DNA from: Chitinophaga pinensis
Lineage (GTDB): Bacteria; Bacteroidota; Bacteroidia; Bacteroidales; GCA-2748055
Assembly: GCA_945863035.1 (NCBI GenBank)
Contig: CAMAZH010000009.1
Location: forward strand, 1-53,320
Length of the DNA stretch: 53,320 nt
Direction: 5' to 3'
Shown: in pieces, positions 1 to 10,815 of the stretch
How the letters are laid out: every line of letters begins with the position of its first letter
Numbering within the stretch: position 1 is the first letter of the stretch
The notes under the pieces: generated by a model
What the model saw: the letters and a program-made list of their open reading frames with translations, nothing else
Database searches by the model: none
Told to the model about the DNA's origin: nothing
Program-made: the position numbers and the translations under genes

Positions 1-2
1 CC

Positions 3-65
3 GTTACCGCCAAACGTTCCGTTGCAGCATATGATATTAAAGTCTTAATAAATGCTTTTTTTTAA
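3..65 (+). CDS. C-terminal tail of an unidentified protein (5' end outside window)
   Basis: Frame 3 is open from the window edge to a TAA at 63-65 and encodes about 20 residues ending in DIKVLINAFF. The two other forward frames stop at 31-33 and 46-48, so this is the best candidate for the end of an upstream gene. No family can be recognised from so short a piece, and it could be chance. Confidence 0.3.
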   Translation, partial: VTAKRSVAAYDIKVLINAFF

Positions 66-127
66 CACACTTCTCATATAAGAATTATTTTTATTATATT
101 GCACCCTTTCTGTGTTAATGTTTCTTT

Positions 128-159
128 TTTGGAGTATAAATTATTTATTAATATTTTTG
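128..159 (+). promoter_or_regulatory. Bacteroidota-type promoter for the small lipoprotein
   Basis: A TTTG at 128-131 is followed after 20 bp by TATTTTTG at 152-159. This matches the -33 TTG / -7 TAnnTTTG consensus of Bacteroidota vegetative promoters. Transcription would begin near 166, leaving a leader of about 65 nt before the ATG at 233. Confidence 0.5.
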
Positions 160-232
160 ATTGAATTTTATTTTAAATTTCAGAAACTTTGGCCGGAAGT
201 TTGCAGTTGGATTGATAATAAAAAAATTTACA

Positions 233-367
233 ATGAAAAAAATTGCTTACATTCTTGTGTTGGTATTTACCTTAGGTATACTGATGACGTCTTGCAATAA
301 AAAAGCAAATTGTCCTGCTTACCGCGGTCAGATAGACCAAGAGCAAGTTGAGGTACCTCAAGCTTAA
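233..367 (+). CDS. Small lipoprotein, 44 aa, function unknown
   Basis: The ATG at 233 opens a lipoprotein signal peptide: a KK start, a hydrophobic core, and a lipobox-like TSC with the cysteine at about residue 21. The mature part is only about 24 residues, with an NCPAY motif and an acidic tail. Such tiny lipoproteins are common in Bacteroidota and have no assigned role. It would be exported and lipidated. The longer frame from 161 adds a charged, non-signal N-terminus and is rejected as the start. A promoter lies upstream and a hairpin terminator directly downstream, so it is probably monocistronic. Confidence 0.6.
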   Translation: MKKIAYILVLVFTLGILMTSCNKKANCPAYRGQIDQEQVEVPQA

Positions 368-372
368 ATAGC

Positions 373-396
373 AAAACAGGTCTTCTCCTGTTTTTT
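373..396 (+). terminator. Rho-independent terminator of the small lipoprotein
   Basis: AAAACAGG (373-380) and CCTGTTTT (387-394) form an 8 bp stem around a TCTTCT loop and run into a T tract ending at 396. It starts 6 nt after the TAA. Confidence 0.65.
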
Positions 397-467
397 GAAC
401 TGATATTGCAGAATATTATCGGGAATCAATTCCGGATTGTAGTTTGCAATATTTTTATTTTATGACC

Positions 468-497
468 TTGTTCATAAACTGTTTCCTCTTATCTTTG
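468..497 (+). promoter_or_regulatory. Bacteroidota-type promoter for the gene at 531
   Basis: TTG at 468-470, a 19 bp spacer and TATCTTTG at 490-497 match the lineage consensus. The predicted start is near 504, giving a short leader of about 27 nt. Confidence 0.6.
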
Positions 498-530
498 TTT
501 CAGGGTAGTTACTTATTTACCTTATAATCG

Positions 531-1409
531 ATGCTGAAATTTCAGAAGTTATACGCTATTGTGCTATTTTCTTTTTTTTCAGGATCCGCTTTTTCCCAAG
601 GGGAAATTGACGAACAGCCCAAGATCATGCTGAAAAACGAGAAATCCGCAGCCCTTTTCCTGACTTCAAATGGAATAGGCGCCGGCTTGCGTTATGGGCA
701 GAGAATTAACGCAAGAAACCAAACTCTATATGATTTGGATTTAATGAGTGTTAAGCACCCGAAGGAAATCAAGCTAACAAGTAATAATAATTACTACTCG
801 AGCAGAAGTTTTGTTTTTGGCAAACAAAATAGCTTTTTCGAACTAAAAGGCAGCATTGGTAAGCAATATGAGATGTTCAGAAAGAACGACAAAGGCGGCA
901 TATCGATTAGGTATTACTATTCAGCAGGGCCTACCATAGGAATCCTAAAACCAATCTATTACGAAATACGCTATTACTCCCCTCCCACCTATCCCCCTGA
1001 CCCAAACTACAAACCCTACGAAACCGAAAAATTCAACACTTCCATCCACTTATCCAATATTAATGGACGGGCATCGTTTTTCAAAGGTTTTAACGAATTA
1101 TCCATCGTGCCCGGAGCCTCGGCAAAAGTTGGTTTTAGTTTTGAATATAGCCGGGAGGACGCAATAATTCATGCTATCGATGTCGGAATTGGCATGGATG
1201 CCTTTCCTAAACCGATACCAATTATGGCTACTCAAAACAATAGTTTTTTCTTCCTAAACCTTACAGCCGGTTATCGTTTTGGAAAAGTGATCGATGTTAG
1301 CGATGCTGCCAGAGCAAAAAGTTTCAAGCAGCGCCGTCAGGAGCAGAAGCTGAGCCGTCGGATTTCAAAAGATCAAAAAAAGAACGAGGGAAAACTGGAA
1401 AACTACTAA
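531..1409 (+). CDS. Exported hypothetical protein, probable outer-membrane beta-barrel, 292 aa
   Basis: A signal peptide covers residues 1-22 (hydrophobic core, then SAFSQ), typical of Bacteroidota export. The mature protein alternates short aromatic and hydrophobic strands with polar turns. A Pro/Tyr-rich loop lies near residues 150-165 and a late strand (FFLNLTAGYRFGK) is typical of the last strands of outer-membrane barrels. The C-terminus is a highly basic, Gln/Lys-rich tail (about residues 265-292) that follows the barrel-like part and is unusual for a barrel end. I do not recognise a named family. It stands alone between its own promoter and the gapA promoter. Confidence 0.7.
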   Translation: MLKFQKLYAIVLFSFFSGSAFSQGEIDEQPKIMLKNEKSAALFLTSNGIGAGLRYGQRINARNQTLYDLDLMSVKHPKEIKLTSNNNYYSSRSFVFGKQNSFFELKGSIGKQYEMFRKNDKGGISIRYYYSAGPTIGILKPIYYEIRYYSPPTYPPDPNYKPYETEKFNTSIHLSNINGRASFFKGFNELSIVPGASAKVGFSFEYSREDAIIHAIDVGIGMDAFPKPIPIMATQNNSFFFLNLTAGYRFGKVIDVSDAARAKSFKQRRQEQKLSRRISKDQKKNEGKLENY

Positions 1410-1522
1410 GTTATAATCTCTTCCTGACCCATTACTTTTTATTCCCGACAACTCTTTTCATTAAACCCCTTACTCCTTTTTGACCCAATTCGATATCTTT
1501 TCATTTCCCCGTCAAATTTCAC

Positions 1523-1553
1523 TTTGAGTATTTATTTATTTTTTCTAAATTTG
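1523..1553 (+). promoter_or_regulatory. gapA promoter
   Basis: TTTG at 1523-1526, a 19 bp spacer and TAAATTTG at 1546-1553 match the Bacteroidota consensus. Transcription should start near 1560, about 57 nt before the ATG. Confidence 0.65.
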
Positions 1554-1574
1554 CGTCCGGATAAAGAAAAGTAA

Positions 1575-2624
<1,050 letters not shown>

Positions 2625-2645
2625 TCTGAGTTTATATTTAAAATT

Positions 2646-2681
2646 AAGGCTGTTTGCTTGTGCAGGCAGCCTTTCTTTTTT
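2646..2681 (+). terminator. gapA terminator
   Basis: AAGGCTGTTTGC (2646-2657) pairs with GCAGGCAGCCTT (2662-2673) across a TTGT loop. The stem is 12 bp with two G-T wobbles, followed by a T-rich tract. It starts about 20 nt after the gapA stop. The rest of 2682-2877 shows no recognisable feature. Confidence 0.8.
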
Positions 2682-2877
2682 CATGTCGTTAACGTGTCAT
2701 GATTTCCTGAAGTATCAATCAGAGTTTTGGTTGGGGTTTAATAACAAACGGAATTTGACTTTAAAGGAAGAATCTGAAAAATCCTCAATTCAACTCCCCC
2801 TAGTGAAATCAAAAAGGAACAGAGAAACAAATAAGGTTTTAAAACAGTCGATGTATATAACTAAATGGAAAGACGAA

Positions 2878-3267
2878 TTAATAAAAATCAACCATCTTAA
2901 AGGGTATCTTAATTGTGTTTTTATAATGTTGTCCCAATTCCAGTATTGATTCATCATCCTCTTCATAGAACCAGTTAACTGTGCATTCACAACCCTGATC
3001 GTAATGCACTTTTGCAACTCGCAGGAGTTCGAGCATATATTTCGATGAGCCGCTGTTAATGTATTCCAGCTTAATATCAATGCGGGTTACTTTCTGCGGA
3101 TTCTTATAATAATCCTGAAGTTTTTGTATAATAATTTCAAAGTACTCTCCCGGATCTTCAGGGATAGACCGGCCCTCAATCCTAAGGATTCCTTCGGAAG
3201 GAATTAGTTCTACTTCCGGGGTGTTGAAAGTTCTTTTGATGTAAAAATCGTCCATACAATTACTCAT
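2878..3267 (-). CDS. SiaC family regulatory phosphoprotein (DUF1987)
   Basis: The 129-residue protein matches the SiaC/DUF1987 family: a TPEV-type strand near the N-terminus, then an EYINSGSSKYML segment at about residues 69-80. That segment is where the regulatory phospho-acceptor lies in characterised SiaC proteins. In Pseudomonas, SiaC is switched by a kinase/phosphatase pair and activates a diguanylate cyclase. None of those partners is encoded nearby. It follows the permease gene by 18 bp on the same strand, so the two are probably co-transcribed. The partner and output in this organism are unknown. Confidence 0.78.
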   Translation of the reverse strand: MSNCMDDFYIKRTFNTPEVELIPSEGILRIEGRSIPEDPGEYFEIIIQKLQDYYKNPQKVTRIDIKLEYINSGSSKYMLELLRVAKVHYDQGCECTVNWFYEEDDESILELGQHYKNTIKIPFKMVDFY

Positions 3268-3285
3268 TTATTTTAAACGACAATG

Positions 3286-4518
3286 CTATTCGTACCTTAG
3301 AGCTTCAATCGGGTCTTGTTTTGCTGCCTTTTCTGCCGGGAAATAGCCTGAAACTATTCCAACCACAAAACATAGAAAAACGCCCAAGCCAATCCATTCC
3401 CAAGGTATTACAAATGATGTTTTCAAAAACAAAGAAACAACATTTCCTATTAAAATCCCAAGGATTATTCCAAATGCTCCCCCAAGCTGCCCGATTACAA
3501 TTGCTTCAAAAAGAAATTGCTGTTTGATAATCCGGGATTTCGCTCCCATGGCCTTTCGAATCCCGATTTCACGGGTTCGCTCGGTAACCGAAACCAGCAT
3601 AATATTCATGAGTCCGATTACGGCCCCAAACAATGTAATCACTCCAATAACGATGGCTGCAAACCGGATATTCTTAAGGCTGGATAAAAGGATTTCAACC
3701 AGAGTGTCACTCTTGTTCAGGTTAAAATCGCTTTCATCTTTTGGATCCAGGTTTCTCACAATCCTGAAAACACCTTCAGCCTCACCAATTGCGGCATCCA
3801 TTAAAACTGCGGAGTTCGGCTTTATGTTTATGGAATAGTTCATGTTGGGCCGTGAAAAATACTGCCTCATATTGCTGTAGGGAATGATGCAAAGATTATC
3901 TGTGCTCATACCCATACTCGATCCTTTGGTTTTTAGGGTTCCAATGACTTTATAACGCCCGGAACCAATGGTTACGATCTTATCAATGGGATCAATTTTG
4001 TTTGGGAACAACTTGCCTGCAATTTCGCTTCCTATTACAACATAATTCCTGTTATTCGCAACATCATCTGCAGAAAAGTTTCTTCCCTGTTCTATCTCTA
4101 GCCCTGCAGTGTTCACGTATCCGTCATCGGCACCCACAACCGGAATATTTGGGTTGGTCTTATTGGATTCATACTTGACGGTTGCCATTCCCGTTGCCCA
4201 TGCCCAGATTGAAACATCTGCAGGAAACACAAATTTCTCTTTAAATGCTTCTGCCTGTCGGTAGTTGATGAACGAGTAATTTTTTTTACGTCTTTTCTGG
4301 TTGCCAATCTGAATGTTCATACCGCGGCTTTCAATCACGAAAGTGTTGGCACCCATCCGCGTCAGCTGATTTGTGAAGGACTTTTCAATGGAGTCTATGG
4401 CTGTCAGTATTCCTACAAGAGCCATAATCCCAAAAGCGATAATAAAAATGGTAAGTATCGTCCGCAGCCGGTTGGTGCGTATTGCCTGAAGCGACACCTT
4501 CAGATTTTCGCGAAACAT
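3286..4518 (-). CDS. ABC transporter permease, FtsX/MacB family
   Basis: This inner-membrane protein has the MacB/FtsX layout. TM1 lies at about residues 20-42, followed by a large periplasmic MacB-PCD domain and three C-terminal helices. The hallmark cytoplasmic loop is [14 protein letters not shown] and the ending is [12 protein letters not shown] chose the ATG at 4518 ([14 protein letters not shown]), where family members normally begin, with an AGGGG stretch just upstream. An in-frame ATG at 4629 would add 37 hydrophilic residues and is possible. No ATPase or membrane-fusion gene is adjacent, so the partner NBD must be elsewhere. The substrate is unknown; relatives export peptides, lipoproteins or drugs. 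Confidence 0.88.
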   Translation of the reverse strand: MFRENLKVSLQAIRTNRLRTILTIFIIAFGIMALVGILTAIDSIEKSFTNQLTRMGANTFVIESRGMNIQIGNQKRRKKNYSFINYRQAEAFKEKFVFPADVSIWAWATGMATVKYESNKTNPNIPVVGADDGYVNTAGLEIEQGRNFSADDVANNRNYVVIGSEIAGKLFPNKIDPIDKIVTIGSGRYKVIGTLKTKGSSMGMSTDNLCIIPYSNMRQYFSRPNMNYSINIKPNSAVLMDAAIGEAEGVFRIVRNLDPKDESDFNLNKSDTLVEILLSSLKNIRFAAIVIGVITLFGAVIGLMNIMLVSVTERTREIGIRKAMGAKSRIIKQQFLFEAIVIGQLGGAFGIILGILIGNVVSLFLKTSFVIPWEWIGLGVFLCFVVGIVSGYFPAEKAAKQDPIEALRYE

Positions 4519-4770
4519 TGCCCCTTTTATCATCTGCTTTAAAAACTTTTTTTTGTTTTCGTTGATTCCCAAAATCCTTAATACACTGAAATTCATCAGA
4601 TATTCAATTTCGGGGGATACAGAATCCAATCCCCTGAATTCCCTTTTAAAGAATTTAAAATTAAGAAATTCTGAACAATATATGCATTAAAACGTCTAGT
4701 AATAAAAACTAGTATTAAACTTTCTAATTGTTTATGTAATTTCGCACTGAAAAAAATTAAAAATCAACCC

Positions 4771-7041
4771 ATGGCATTTGACATTAAAATGATTCAATCC
4801 GTTTATGCCGGAATGGCAAAAAAGATTAATGCTGCTCGCAAAATCAATAACCGGCCGCTCACCCTAACTGAAAAGATACTCTATTCCCATCTTGATGAAG
4901 AAAGCACATTAAAAGCTTATGCTCGCGGCGAGGATTATGTCAACTTCATGCCCGACCGCGTTGCCATGCAGGATGCCACCGCTCAGATGGCCCTTCTCCA
5001 GTTTATGATGGCAGGCAAAGATACCGCAGCCGTGCCCTCAACAGTTCATTGCGACCATCTTATTCAGGCGAAAGCCGGAGCCGCCCAGGATTTAGCTCAG
5101 GCACAGTCGAACAACAAGGAGGTCTTCGACTTTCTTGCTGATGTGTCCAACAAATATGGTATAGGTTTCTGGAAACCCGGTGCAGGTATTATTCACCAGG
5201 TTATTCTCGAAAATTACGCCTTCCCCGGAGGTATGATGATAGGAACCGATTCCCACACTGTCAATGCCGGCGGACTGGGCATGGTTGCTATTGGTGTTGG
5301 GGGCGCCGACGCAGTGGACGTTATGGTTGGTATGCCGTGGGAACTGAAATTCCCAAAGCTTATCGGAGTTAAACTCACAGGAAAACTAAGTGGTTGGGCT
5401 TCCGCGAAAGATGTTATCTTAAAGTTGGCCGGAATCCTTACCGTCAAAGGCGGAACAGGTTATATCCTCGAATATTTCGGAGATGGGGCCAAAACCATTT
5501 CATGCACAGGAAAAGGAACCATCTGCAATATGGGTGCGGAGATTGGTGCAACCACCTCCCTGTTTGGCTATGATGAGAAAATGAAGAGATACCTTGAGGG
5601 CACGGGAAGAACTGATGTTGCTGCACTTGCCGACTCGGTAGCTATAAATCTGACTGGTGATCCGGAAGTGTATGAGCAGCCTGCCAAATTCTTCGACCAG
5701 GTGATCGAAATCAACCTTTCTGAGCTCGAGCCTCATATTAACGGACCCTTTACACCCGATAAAGCATGGCCTCTCTCCCGGTTCGCCAAAGCTGTCAGAG
5801 AAAACGATTATCCATCCCGTCTCGAAGTAGGGCTCATCGGCTCTTGCACCAACTCGTCCTATGAGGATATCACTCGTGCCGCATCCATAGCAAAACAGGC
5901 AAAAGAGAAAAACCTGACTGTTAAATCGGAGTTCACAGTAACTCCGGGTTCTGAGCTTGTTCGCTTCACAATACAACGCGACGGCCTTCTTGACATTTTT
6001 GAAAATATCGGGGGAGTTGTCCTGGCTAATGCCTGTGGACCCTGCATAGGACAATGGGCTCGTCATAATGCAGACAAACAGGAAAAGAACTCTATCATAA
6101 CCTCATTTAACCGGAATTTCGCGAAACGAAATGATGGTAACCCAAATACATTTGCCTTTGTGGCCAGTCCTGAAATCGTCACTGCCCTTGCGATAGCCGG
6201 CGACCTGACTTTTAATCCCATTAGTGACTTTCTTGTCAATGAGAAGGGCGAAAAAGTCAAACTCGACGAGCCCCAGGGAATAGAAATGCCTCTGAAAGGC
6301 TTCGCCGTGGAAGACAACGGATATCAGGCTCCTGCTGAAGACAGCAGCAAAGTCAGCATCAAGGTCGCACCCGATTCCCAGAGACTCCAGCTCCTCGCTC
6401 CTTTTAAGGAATGGGAAGGTACAGACATAGCCGGGCTCAGACTTCTGATCAAGGCAAAGGGTAAATGCACCACCGACCACATATCCATGGCCGGCCCATG
6501 GCTTAAATTTCGCGGACATCTCGAAAACATTTCAAACAATATGCTTATCGGGGCCACAAACTTTTTTAACGAAAAAGCAAACCTGGTTCTTAATCCGTTT
6601 GATGGCAATTACATCCCGGTTCCCGAGCTTGGAAAAGTCTATAAATCCAAAGGCCTTGGCTCACTTATTGTTGGCGATGAAAACTATGGCGAAGGGTCGT
6701 CCCGTGAACATGCTGCAATGGAACCACGCTTTTTAAATGCCCGTGCTGTACTTGTAAAATCATTTGCACGTATACATGAAACCAACCTGAAAAAACAAGG
6801 CATGCTCGCTCTAACATTCGTTAACAAGGATGATTACAATCGGATCCTTGAGAATGATGTATTTGAAATTAAGGGTTTAACAAGTTTTGCTCCCGGTAAA
6901 GACCTTGAACTGAAAATCACACATGCCGACGGTAGTTCCGAGAGTATCGCTATCGCCCATACCTACAATGAAAACCAGATAGAATGGTTTAAGGCAGGCT
7001 CGGCACTGAATTTAATACGGAAAAAGCAAGGGAAGTTTTAA
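4771..7041 (+). CDS. acn: Aconitate hydratase
   Basis: It interconverts citrate and isocitrate in the TCA cycle using a [4Fe-4S] cluster. The 756-residue length fits the mitochondrial-type aconitases of Bacteroidota. The cluster ligands are visible: Cys359 in GSCTNSS, and Cys422 and Cys425 in ACGPCIG. The C-terminal swivel domain contains [19 protein letters not shown] and [19 protein letters not shown], which bind substrate. No citrate synthase or isocitrate dehydrogenase gene is adjacent. The upstream region has only a weak -7-like TAATTTCG near 4737. In 7042-7221 I see no gene and only an imperfect TGCAGCC/GGCTGCA pairing. Confidence 0.97.
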   Translation: MAFDIKMIQSVYAGMAKKINAARKINNRPLTLTEKILYSHLDEESTLKAYARGEDYVNFMPDRVAMQDATAQMALLQFMMAGKDTAAVPSTVHCDHLIQAKAGAAQDLAQAQSNNKEVFDFLADVSNKYGIGFWKPGAGIIHQVILENYAFPGGMMIGTDSHTVNAGGLGMVAIGVGGADAVDVMVGMPWELKFPKLIGVKLTGKLSGWASAKDVILKLAGILTVKGGTGYILEYFGDGAKTISCTGKGTICNMGAEIGATTSLFGYDEKMKRYLEGTGRTDVAALADSVAINLTGDPEVYEQPAKFFDQVIEINLSELEPHINGPFTPDKAWPLSRFAKAVRENDYPSRLEVGLIGSCTNSSYEDITRAASIAKQAKEKNLTVKSEFTVTPGSELVRFTIQRDGLLDIFENIGGVVLANACGPCIGQWARHNADKQEKNSIITSFNRNFAKRNDGNPNTFAFVASPEIVTALAIAGDLTFNPISDFLVNEKGEKVKLDEPQGIEMPLKGFAVEDNGYQAPAEDSSKVSIKVAPDSQRLQLLAPFKEWEGTDIAGLRLLIKAKGKCTTDHISMAGPWLKFRGHLENISNNMLIGATNFFNEKANLVLNPFDGNYIPVPELGKVYKSKGLGSLIVGDENYGEGSSREHAAMEPRFLNARAVLVKSFARIHETNLKKQGMLALTFVNKDDYNRILENDVFEIKGLTSFAPGKDLELKITHADGSSESIAIAHTYNENQIEWFKAGSALNLIRKKQGKF

Positions 7042-7221
7042 ATGAAACAGTGCAGCCCTTCTGGCGCAATAGCGGTAAATGGTATGGCTGCATTCATTTG
7101 ATTTTTGCGATACTGCTTTTTCAATGAAAAAGATATGGTTCCGAAAAAAACTATTCCTTTTGCAATCCAAGAGTTTATGCCTTTATATTATTAGCAATCA
7201 GCCTTAAAATCATTTTTAAAC

Positions 7222-8304
7222 GTGTCCCTGGAAAACAAAATAGCCGCCTTCTCAACGCTTGGGAAGTTTCTTAAACAGTTCGATTCTTTGAGCTTTATGG
7301 AACATCCCGACCTGACCGGGATTAACGGCCAATTTGCCGGGTCCTTCCTTCACGCCATCAGGGAAGCAGAAATTCACAACCCATGGTTCACAAGGGAATT
7401 TATCCTCACCTCGTTTTCAGCTTTGGCCGAAATGCTGCAGGAAGAAAACATCAGGGTCTGGCTGGCAAATTACCCTGAATTGAAGAATTCTCAAGGGGGA
7501 AAACTGAGGGTGGGCATTGTAATGGCAGGAAATATTCCACTGGTTGGATTTCACGATCTCCTTTCGGTTTGCTTTTCGGGGCACATCGCGATTGTGAAAA
7601 TGTCATCCAAAGACCAGAAACTCTTTCCTGTACTTCATGAAATACTTTGCAAACTGGATCCCGATTTCTCCGAATCTGTGATTCTTGAAACCCTTGCATT
7701 AAAGAACATCGATGCCGTAATTGCAACAGGAAGCAACAATTCCGCCAGGTATTTCGATTATTATTTTGGGAAATACCCCAATATTATCAGAAGAAACCGA
7801 AATTCAGTAGCCATTCTCGAGGGAGATGAAAGCCCACAGGAGTTTAAAAGTCTGGCCGATGATATCTTTTTGTATTTCGGAATGGGTTGCAGAAGCGTCT
7901 CAAAAATTTTTATTCCCGAAGGATTCAATATTCCCCGCATGCTGGATAATTTTGAATCCTATTCGTATCTTTACAACCACAATAAATACGCTAACAATTA
8001 CGATTACCACAAAGCAATATATCTGGTAAACCTTGTTAGGCATCTGGACACCGGATATTTATTGATGAAGGAAGATACGAGCTATTCAAGTCCGGTAGGA
8101 GTTGTCTTTTATGAGTATTACAATTCAACATCGGCACTCACATCCAGGCTTGAATCGGACAGTCAACAAATCCAATGCGTTGTTGGCCGTCCCGGAGTCT
8201 TTAAACAAAGCATTGGCTTTGGCAAAAGCCAGAGTCCGTCGTTAACAGATTATGCAGATAATGCAGATACATTAATATTTTTACTAAACCTGTATAAAAA
8301 ATAG
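7222..8304 (+). CDS. Acyl-CoA reductase (LuxC family)
   Basis: The 360-residue protein resembles LuxC-type acyl-CoA reductases, which reduce fatty acyl-CoA or acyl-protein thioesters to aldehydes with NAD(P)H. Visible segments are GIVMAGNIPLVGFHDLL and the later VIATGSNNSARYFDYYFGKYPNIIRRNRNSVA pattern, with FGMGCRSVSKIF holding the expected catalytic Cys. Translation starts at GTG 7222; no better start lies nearby. No luciferase genes accompany it. In Bacteroidota this family is part of a conserved neighbourhood and its physiological substrate is unproven. The next gene starts 2 bp after its stop. Confidence 0.85.
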   Translation: MSLENKIAAFSTLGKFLKQFDSLSFMEHPDLTGINGQFAGSFLHAIREAEIHNPWFTREFILTSFSALAEMLQEENIRVWLANYPELKNSQGGKLRVGIVMAGNIPLVGFHDLLSVCFSGHIAIVKMSSKDQKLFPVLHEILCKLDPDFSESVILETLALKNIDAVIATGSNNSARYFDYYFGKYPNIIRRNRNSVAILEGDESPQEFKSLADDIFLYFGMGCRSVSKIFIPEGFNIPRMLDNFESYSYLYNHNKYANNYDYHKAIYLVNLVRHLDTGYLLMKEDTSYSSPVGVVFYEYYNSTSALTSRLESDSQQIQCVVGRPGVFKQSIGFGKSQSPSLTDYADNADTLIFLLNLYKK

Positions 8305-8306
8305 TT

Positions 8307-8903
8307 ATGGTCTTTAAGTTCAGATTATTATCCAATGAAATAAAGGATTTTGTCAGGGATATTGAAATCCAGGCAAATCAAACTTTTTTTGATTTTCACA
8401 AGGCCATCCAGGATGACCTGAATTTTGACAGTTCCCAGATTGCATCCTTTTTTCAAACCAACCAATTATGGGAAAAAGAAAAGGAATTCATACTTTTCGA
8501 TATGTCGGATGTGCCCAATAATTCGATGATCGCGATGGATCAGGCCAGAATGAAGGATTTTGTTAAAGACCCCAAGCAAAGACTCATATACATTTTTGAT
8601 GTTTTTAACGAACGAGCTCTTTTTATCGAACTGGTTGATATGCAGGAAGAGGATCGCTACTCCGATTATCCGGCCGTTGTATTCTCCAAGGGCCTTGCAC
8701 CCCAGCAAATACTCTTTGGAAATCGGGATATCGGAACTATTATCGACGAAGATAATTCGGACTTCAACTTCTCCAATCAGTACGACGAAAACGCCAAAGA
8801 AGGACTTCCCGGTGAGCTTGACACCAATGAAGACGAAGACTACCCGGACGATGGCCCTTCCGAATACAACGATGACGAATCCGACAGCCCACAGGATGAA
8901 TAA
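8307..8903 (+). CDS. Plasmid pRiA4b ORF-3-like family protein
   Basis: The 198-residue protein opens with FKFRLLSNEIKDFVRDIEIQANQTFFDFHKAIQ, the ubiquitin-like fold start of the pRiA4b ORF-3 family (also called the IS1096 TnpR-like passenger family). From about residue 145 it becomes an extremely acidic Asp/Glu/Ser-rich tail with low complexity. The function is unknown. Its stop overlaps the miaA start by 8 nt (ATGAATAA), so translation is probably coupled in an operon of acyl-CoA reductase, this gene and miaA. Confidence 0.75.
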   Translation: MVFKFRLLSNEIKDFVRDIEIQANQTFFDFHKAIQDDLNFDSSQIASFFQTNQLWEKEKEFILFDMSDVPNNSMIAMDQARMKDFVKDPKQRLIYIFDVFNERALFIELVDMQEEDRYSDYPAVVFSKGLAPQQILFGNRDIGTIIDEDNSDFNFSNQYDENAKEGLPGELDTNEDEDYPDDGPSEYNDDESDSPQDE

Positions 8904-9789
8904 AGAGCTCATTGTAATTGCCGGACCTACAGCTGTTGGAAAAACAACGCTGAGCATAGCAATTGCAAGAAGTCTCAATACCGAGATTATTTCTGCCGAT
9001 TCCCGACAAATCTATAAAGAGCTAAAGATCGGAACTGCCGTACCTACTGTCGAGGAACTATCAGCGGTTAAGCATCATTTTATTCAAAAAATTTCGATTC
9101 ATGAATATTATAATGCCAGCAAATACGAAGATGAAGTAAACCTACTGCTTGAAAACCTGTTTCAAAATCATGATAAGGTTATCCTATGCGGCGGTTCGGG
9201 CTTGTATATTGATGCGGTGTGCAAAGGGATAGACATGCTGCCGGAAATTGATCCTGTTGTGCGGGAAAAAATACAGCAGCAATTTAATAAAGAGGGAATT
9301 GAAAGCCTGTTGGAAGATCTTTTGAAACTTGACCCCGACAGCTTCAATAAAATAGATCTGAACAATCCCAAGCGAGTTCAAAAAGCATTGGAAATTAGCA
9401 TCATAACAGGAAAACCATATTCCTCCTTTCTTACCTCCCCCGAGAAAAAACGCGCCTACAATATAAAAAGGATTGCCCTTGACATGAATCGGGAGGAACT
9501 CTATGAACGAATCAATTCCCGGGTTCTTAGGATGGTTGATGAAGGATTGGTTGATGAAGCCCGGGCGCTCTATCCAATGCGCTACATTAATGCGTTGAAT
9601 ACTGTTGGTTATAAAGAATTGTTTCAATACTTTGCAGGCGAACTGAGTCTCGGGGAAGCCATTGCTAAAATACAATCGAATACCCGGAATTACGCGAGGA
9701 AACAACTTACCTGGTTCAGAAAAGACAAAAGTACCAAATGGTTTCATCCGCTTGATTATGTATTAATTACAGATTATATAAATGTTTAA
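8896..9789 (+). CDS. miaA: tRNA dimethylallyltransferase
   Basis: It transfers a dimethylallyl group to A37 of tRNAs that read UNN codons. The 297-residue length is standard. The ATG at 8896 is chosen because the P-loop AGPTAVGKTT follows directly at residues 9-18; the longer open frame upstream lies over the acidic tail of the preceding gene. Further signatures are DSRQIYKELKIGTAVP, the GGSGLYIDA segment and the C-terminal RNYARKQLTWFRKD. The 8 nt overlap with the upstream gene suggests translational coupling. Confidence 0.97.
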   Translation: MNKELIVIAGPTAVGKTTLSIAIARSLNTEIISADSRQIYKELKIGTAVPTVEELSAVKHHFIQKISIHEYYNASKYEDEVNLLLENLFQNHDKVILCGGSGLYIDAVCKGIDMLPEIDPVVREKIQQQFNKEGIESLLEDLLKLDPDSFNKIDLNNPKRVQKALEISIITGKPYSSFLTSPEKKRAYNIKRIALDMNREELYERINSRVLRMVDEGLVDEARALYPMRYINALNTVGYKELFQYFAGELSLGEAIAKIQSNTRNYARKQLTWFRKDKSTKWFHPLDYVLITDYINV

Positions 9790-9829
9790 ATAAAAAAGTA
9801 AACCTTTGGGAAAAGCAAATAAAACCGCT

Positions 9830-10681
9830 ATGCGCGATTACATGTCGATGGTGAAATTCGGCCACACCCTGTTTGCAATGCCCTTTGCACTAACCGGTTT
9901 TTTTTTGGGAGTAATGAATACGGAGGAACCCCTGAGTTGGAAACTGCTTGTTCTGGTTGTTCTTTGTATGGTCTTCGCGCGGAACGCAGCCATGGGTTTC
10001 AACAGATACATCGATCGTGATATTGACAGCAAAAATCCCCGCACATTCAAACGCGAAATCCCTGCCGGAATCGTTAAAGCGCGCTCCGCTCTGGTATTCG
10101 TTGTGCTCAACTCCCTCCTTTTTATTGCATGTACCTGGTTTATCAATCCAATAAGCTTTTATTTATCGCCTATAGCTTTGCTTGTTGTTTTGGGCTATAG
10201 TCTCACAAAGAAATTCACGAGCCTTTGTCACTTTGTTCTTGGGATAGGTCTGGCTCTTGCCCCTATTGGTTCTTACCTTGCCGTTACAGGAACTTTTGAT
10301 TTGCTGCCAGTGTTCTATTCACTCCTGGTATTGTTTTGGGTTAGCGGATTCGATATGCTCTACGCACTTCAGGACGAGGATTTCGATAAAAGCATGAACC
10401 TTCGATCCATTGTGGTTTTGCTTGGCAAAAAAGGAGCCCTCAGGCTTTCTGGCGCCGTTCATCTCCTCTCCGCCGGATTTGTTTTGGGTATTGGCATTCT
10501 GGCCGGATTTGGCATTTTTTACTGGATAGGTTCGATTATTTTCGCGGGATTGCTGGCATACCAACATATGATTGTAAAGCCCGATGACCTGAGTCGCGTG
10601 AACCTTGCCTTTTTTACCACCAACGGGATTGCCAGCGTTGTTTTCGCAGTTTTTAATATAACGGATATTTTATTGCGATAG
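9830..10681 (+). CDS. UbiA-family polyprenyltransferase (4-hydroxybenzoate/futalosine-pathway type)
   Basis: This integral membrane prenyltransferase attaches a polyprenyl chain to an aromatic acceptor. The first Asp-rich motif is NRYIDRDIDSKNPRT and the second is DMLYALQDEDFDKSMNLRS, with about eight hydrophobic segments. The NRYIDRDID form is that of the UbiA/MqnP-like subgroup rather than MenA, so a role in quinone synthesis is likely but the acceptor cannot be assigned from sequence alone. I use the ATG at 9830; a TTG at 9806 would add eight residues. It follows miaA by 40 nt on the same strand. Confidence 0.88.
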   Translation: MRDYMSMVKFGHTLFAMPFALTGFFLGVMNTEEPLSWKLLVLVVLCMVFARNAAMGFNRYIDRDIDSKNPRTFKREIPAGIVKARSALVFVVLNSLLFIACTWFINPISFYLSPIALLVVLGYSLTKKFTSLCHFVLGIGLALAPIGSYLAVTGTFDLLPVFYSLLVLFWVSGFDMLYALQDEDFDKSMNLRSIVVLLGKKGALRLSGAVHLLSAGFVLGIGILAGFGIFYWIGSIIFAGLLAYQHMIVKPDDLSRVNLAFFTTNGIASVVFAVFNITDILLR

Positions 10682-10767
10682 CGTTCCCTTTGAAACGCTT
10701 AACAGGCAGGCGCGACAGCTAATCGCTTCTCCCCTGTTCTTCCCCCACAGCTTTTTGGCAATCGGTC

Positions 10768-10797
10768 TTTTGCCTAAAGCAAAAATGCCTATATTTG
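10768..10797 (+). promoter_or_regulatory. Promoter for the WD40 protein
   Basis: TTTTG at 10768-10772, a 17 bp spacer and TATATTTG at 10790-10797 fit the Bacteroidota consensus. The -7 box overlaps an upstream TTG codon in the same frame, which supports the ATG at 10816 as the true start. Confidence 0.6.
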
Positions 10798-10815
10798 AAC
10801 TTAAAATATCCTATT

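Noticed and set aside
5500-6066. 188-residue minus-strand frame
   Set aside because: Antisense shadow of aconitase, in a region with the cluster-binding motifs of the sense protein.
8560-8895. Longer miaA beginning at 8560
   Set aside because: The extension lies in another frame over the acidic tail of the preceding gene and delays the P-loop; the ATG at 8896 gives the normal family length.
9184-9747. 187-residue minus-strand frame
   Set aside because: Antisense shadow of miaA.
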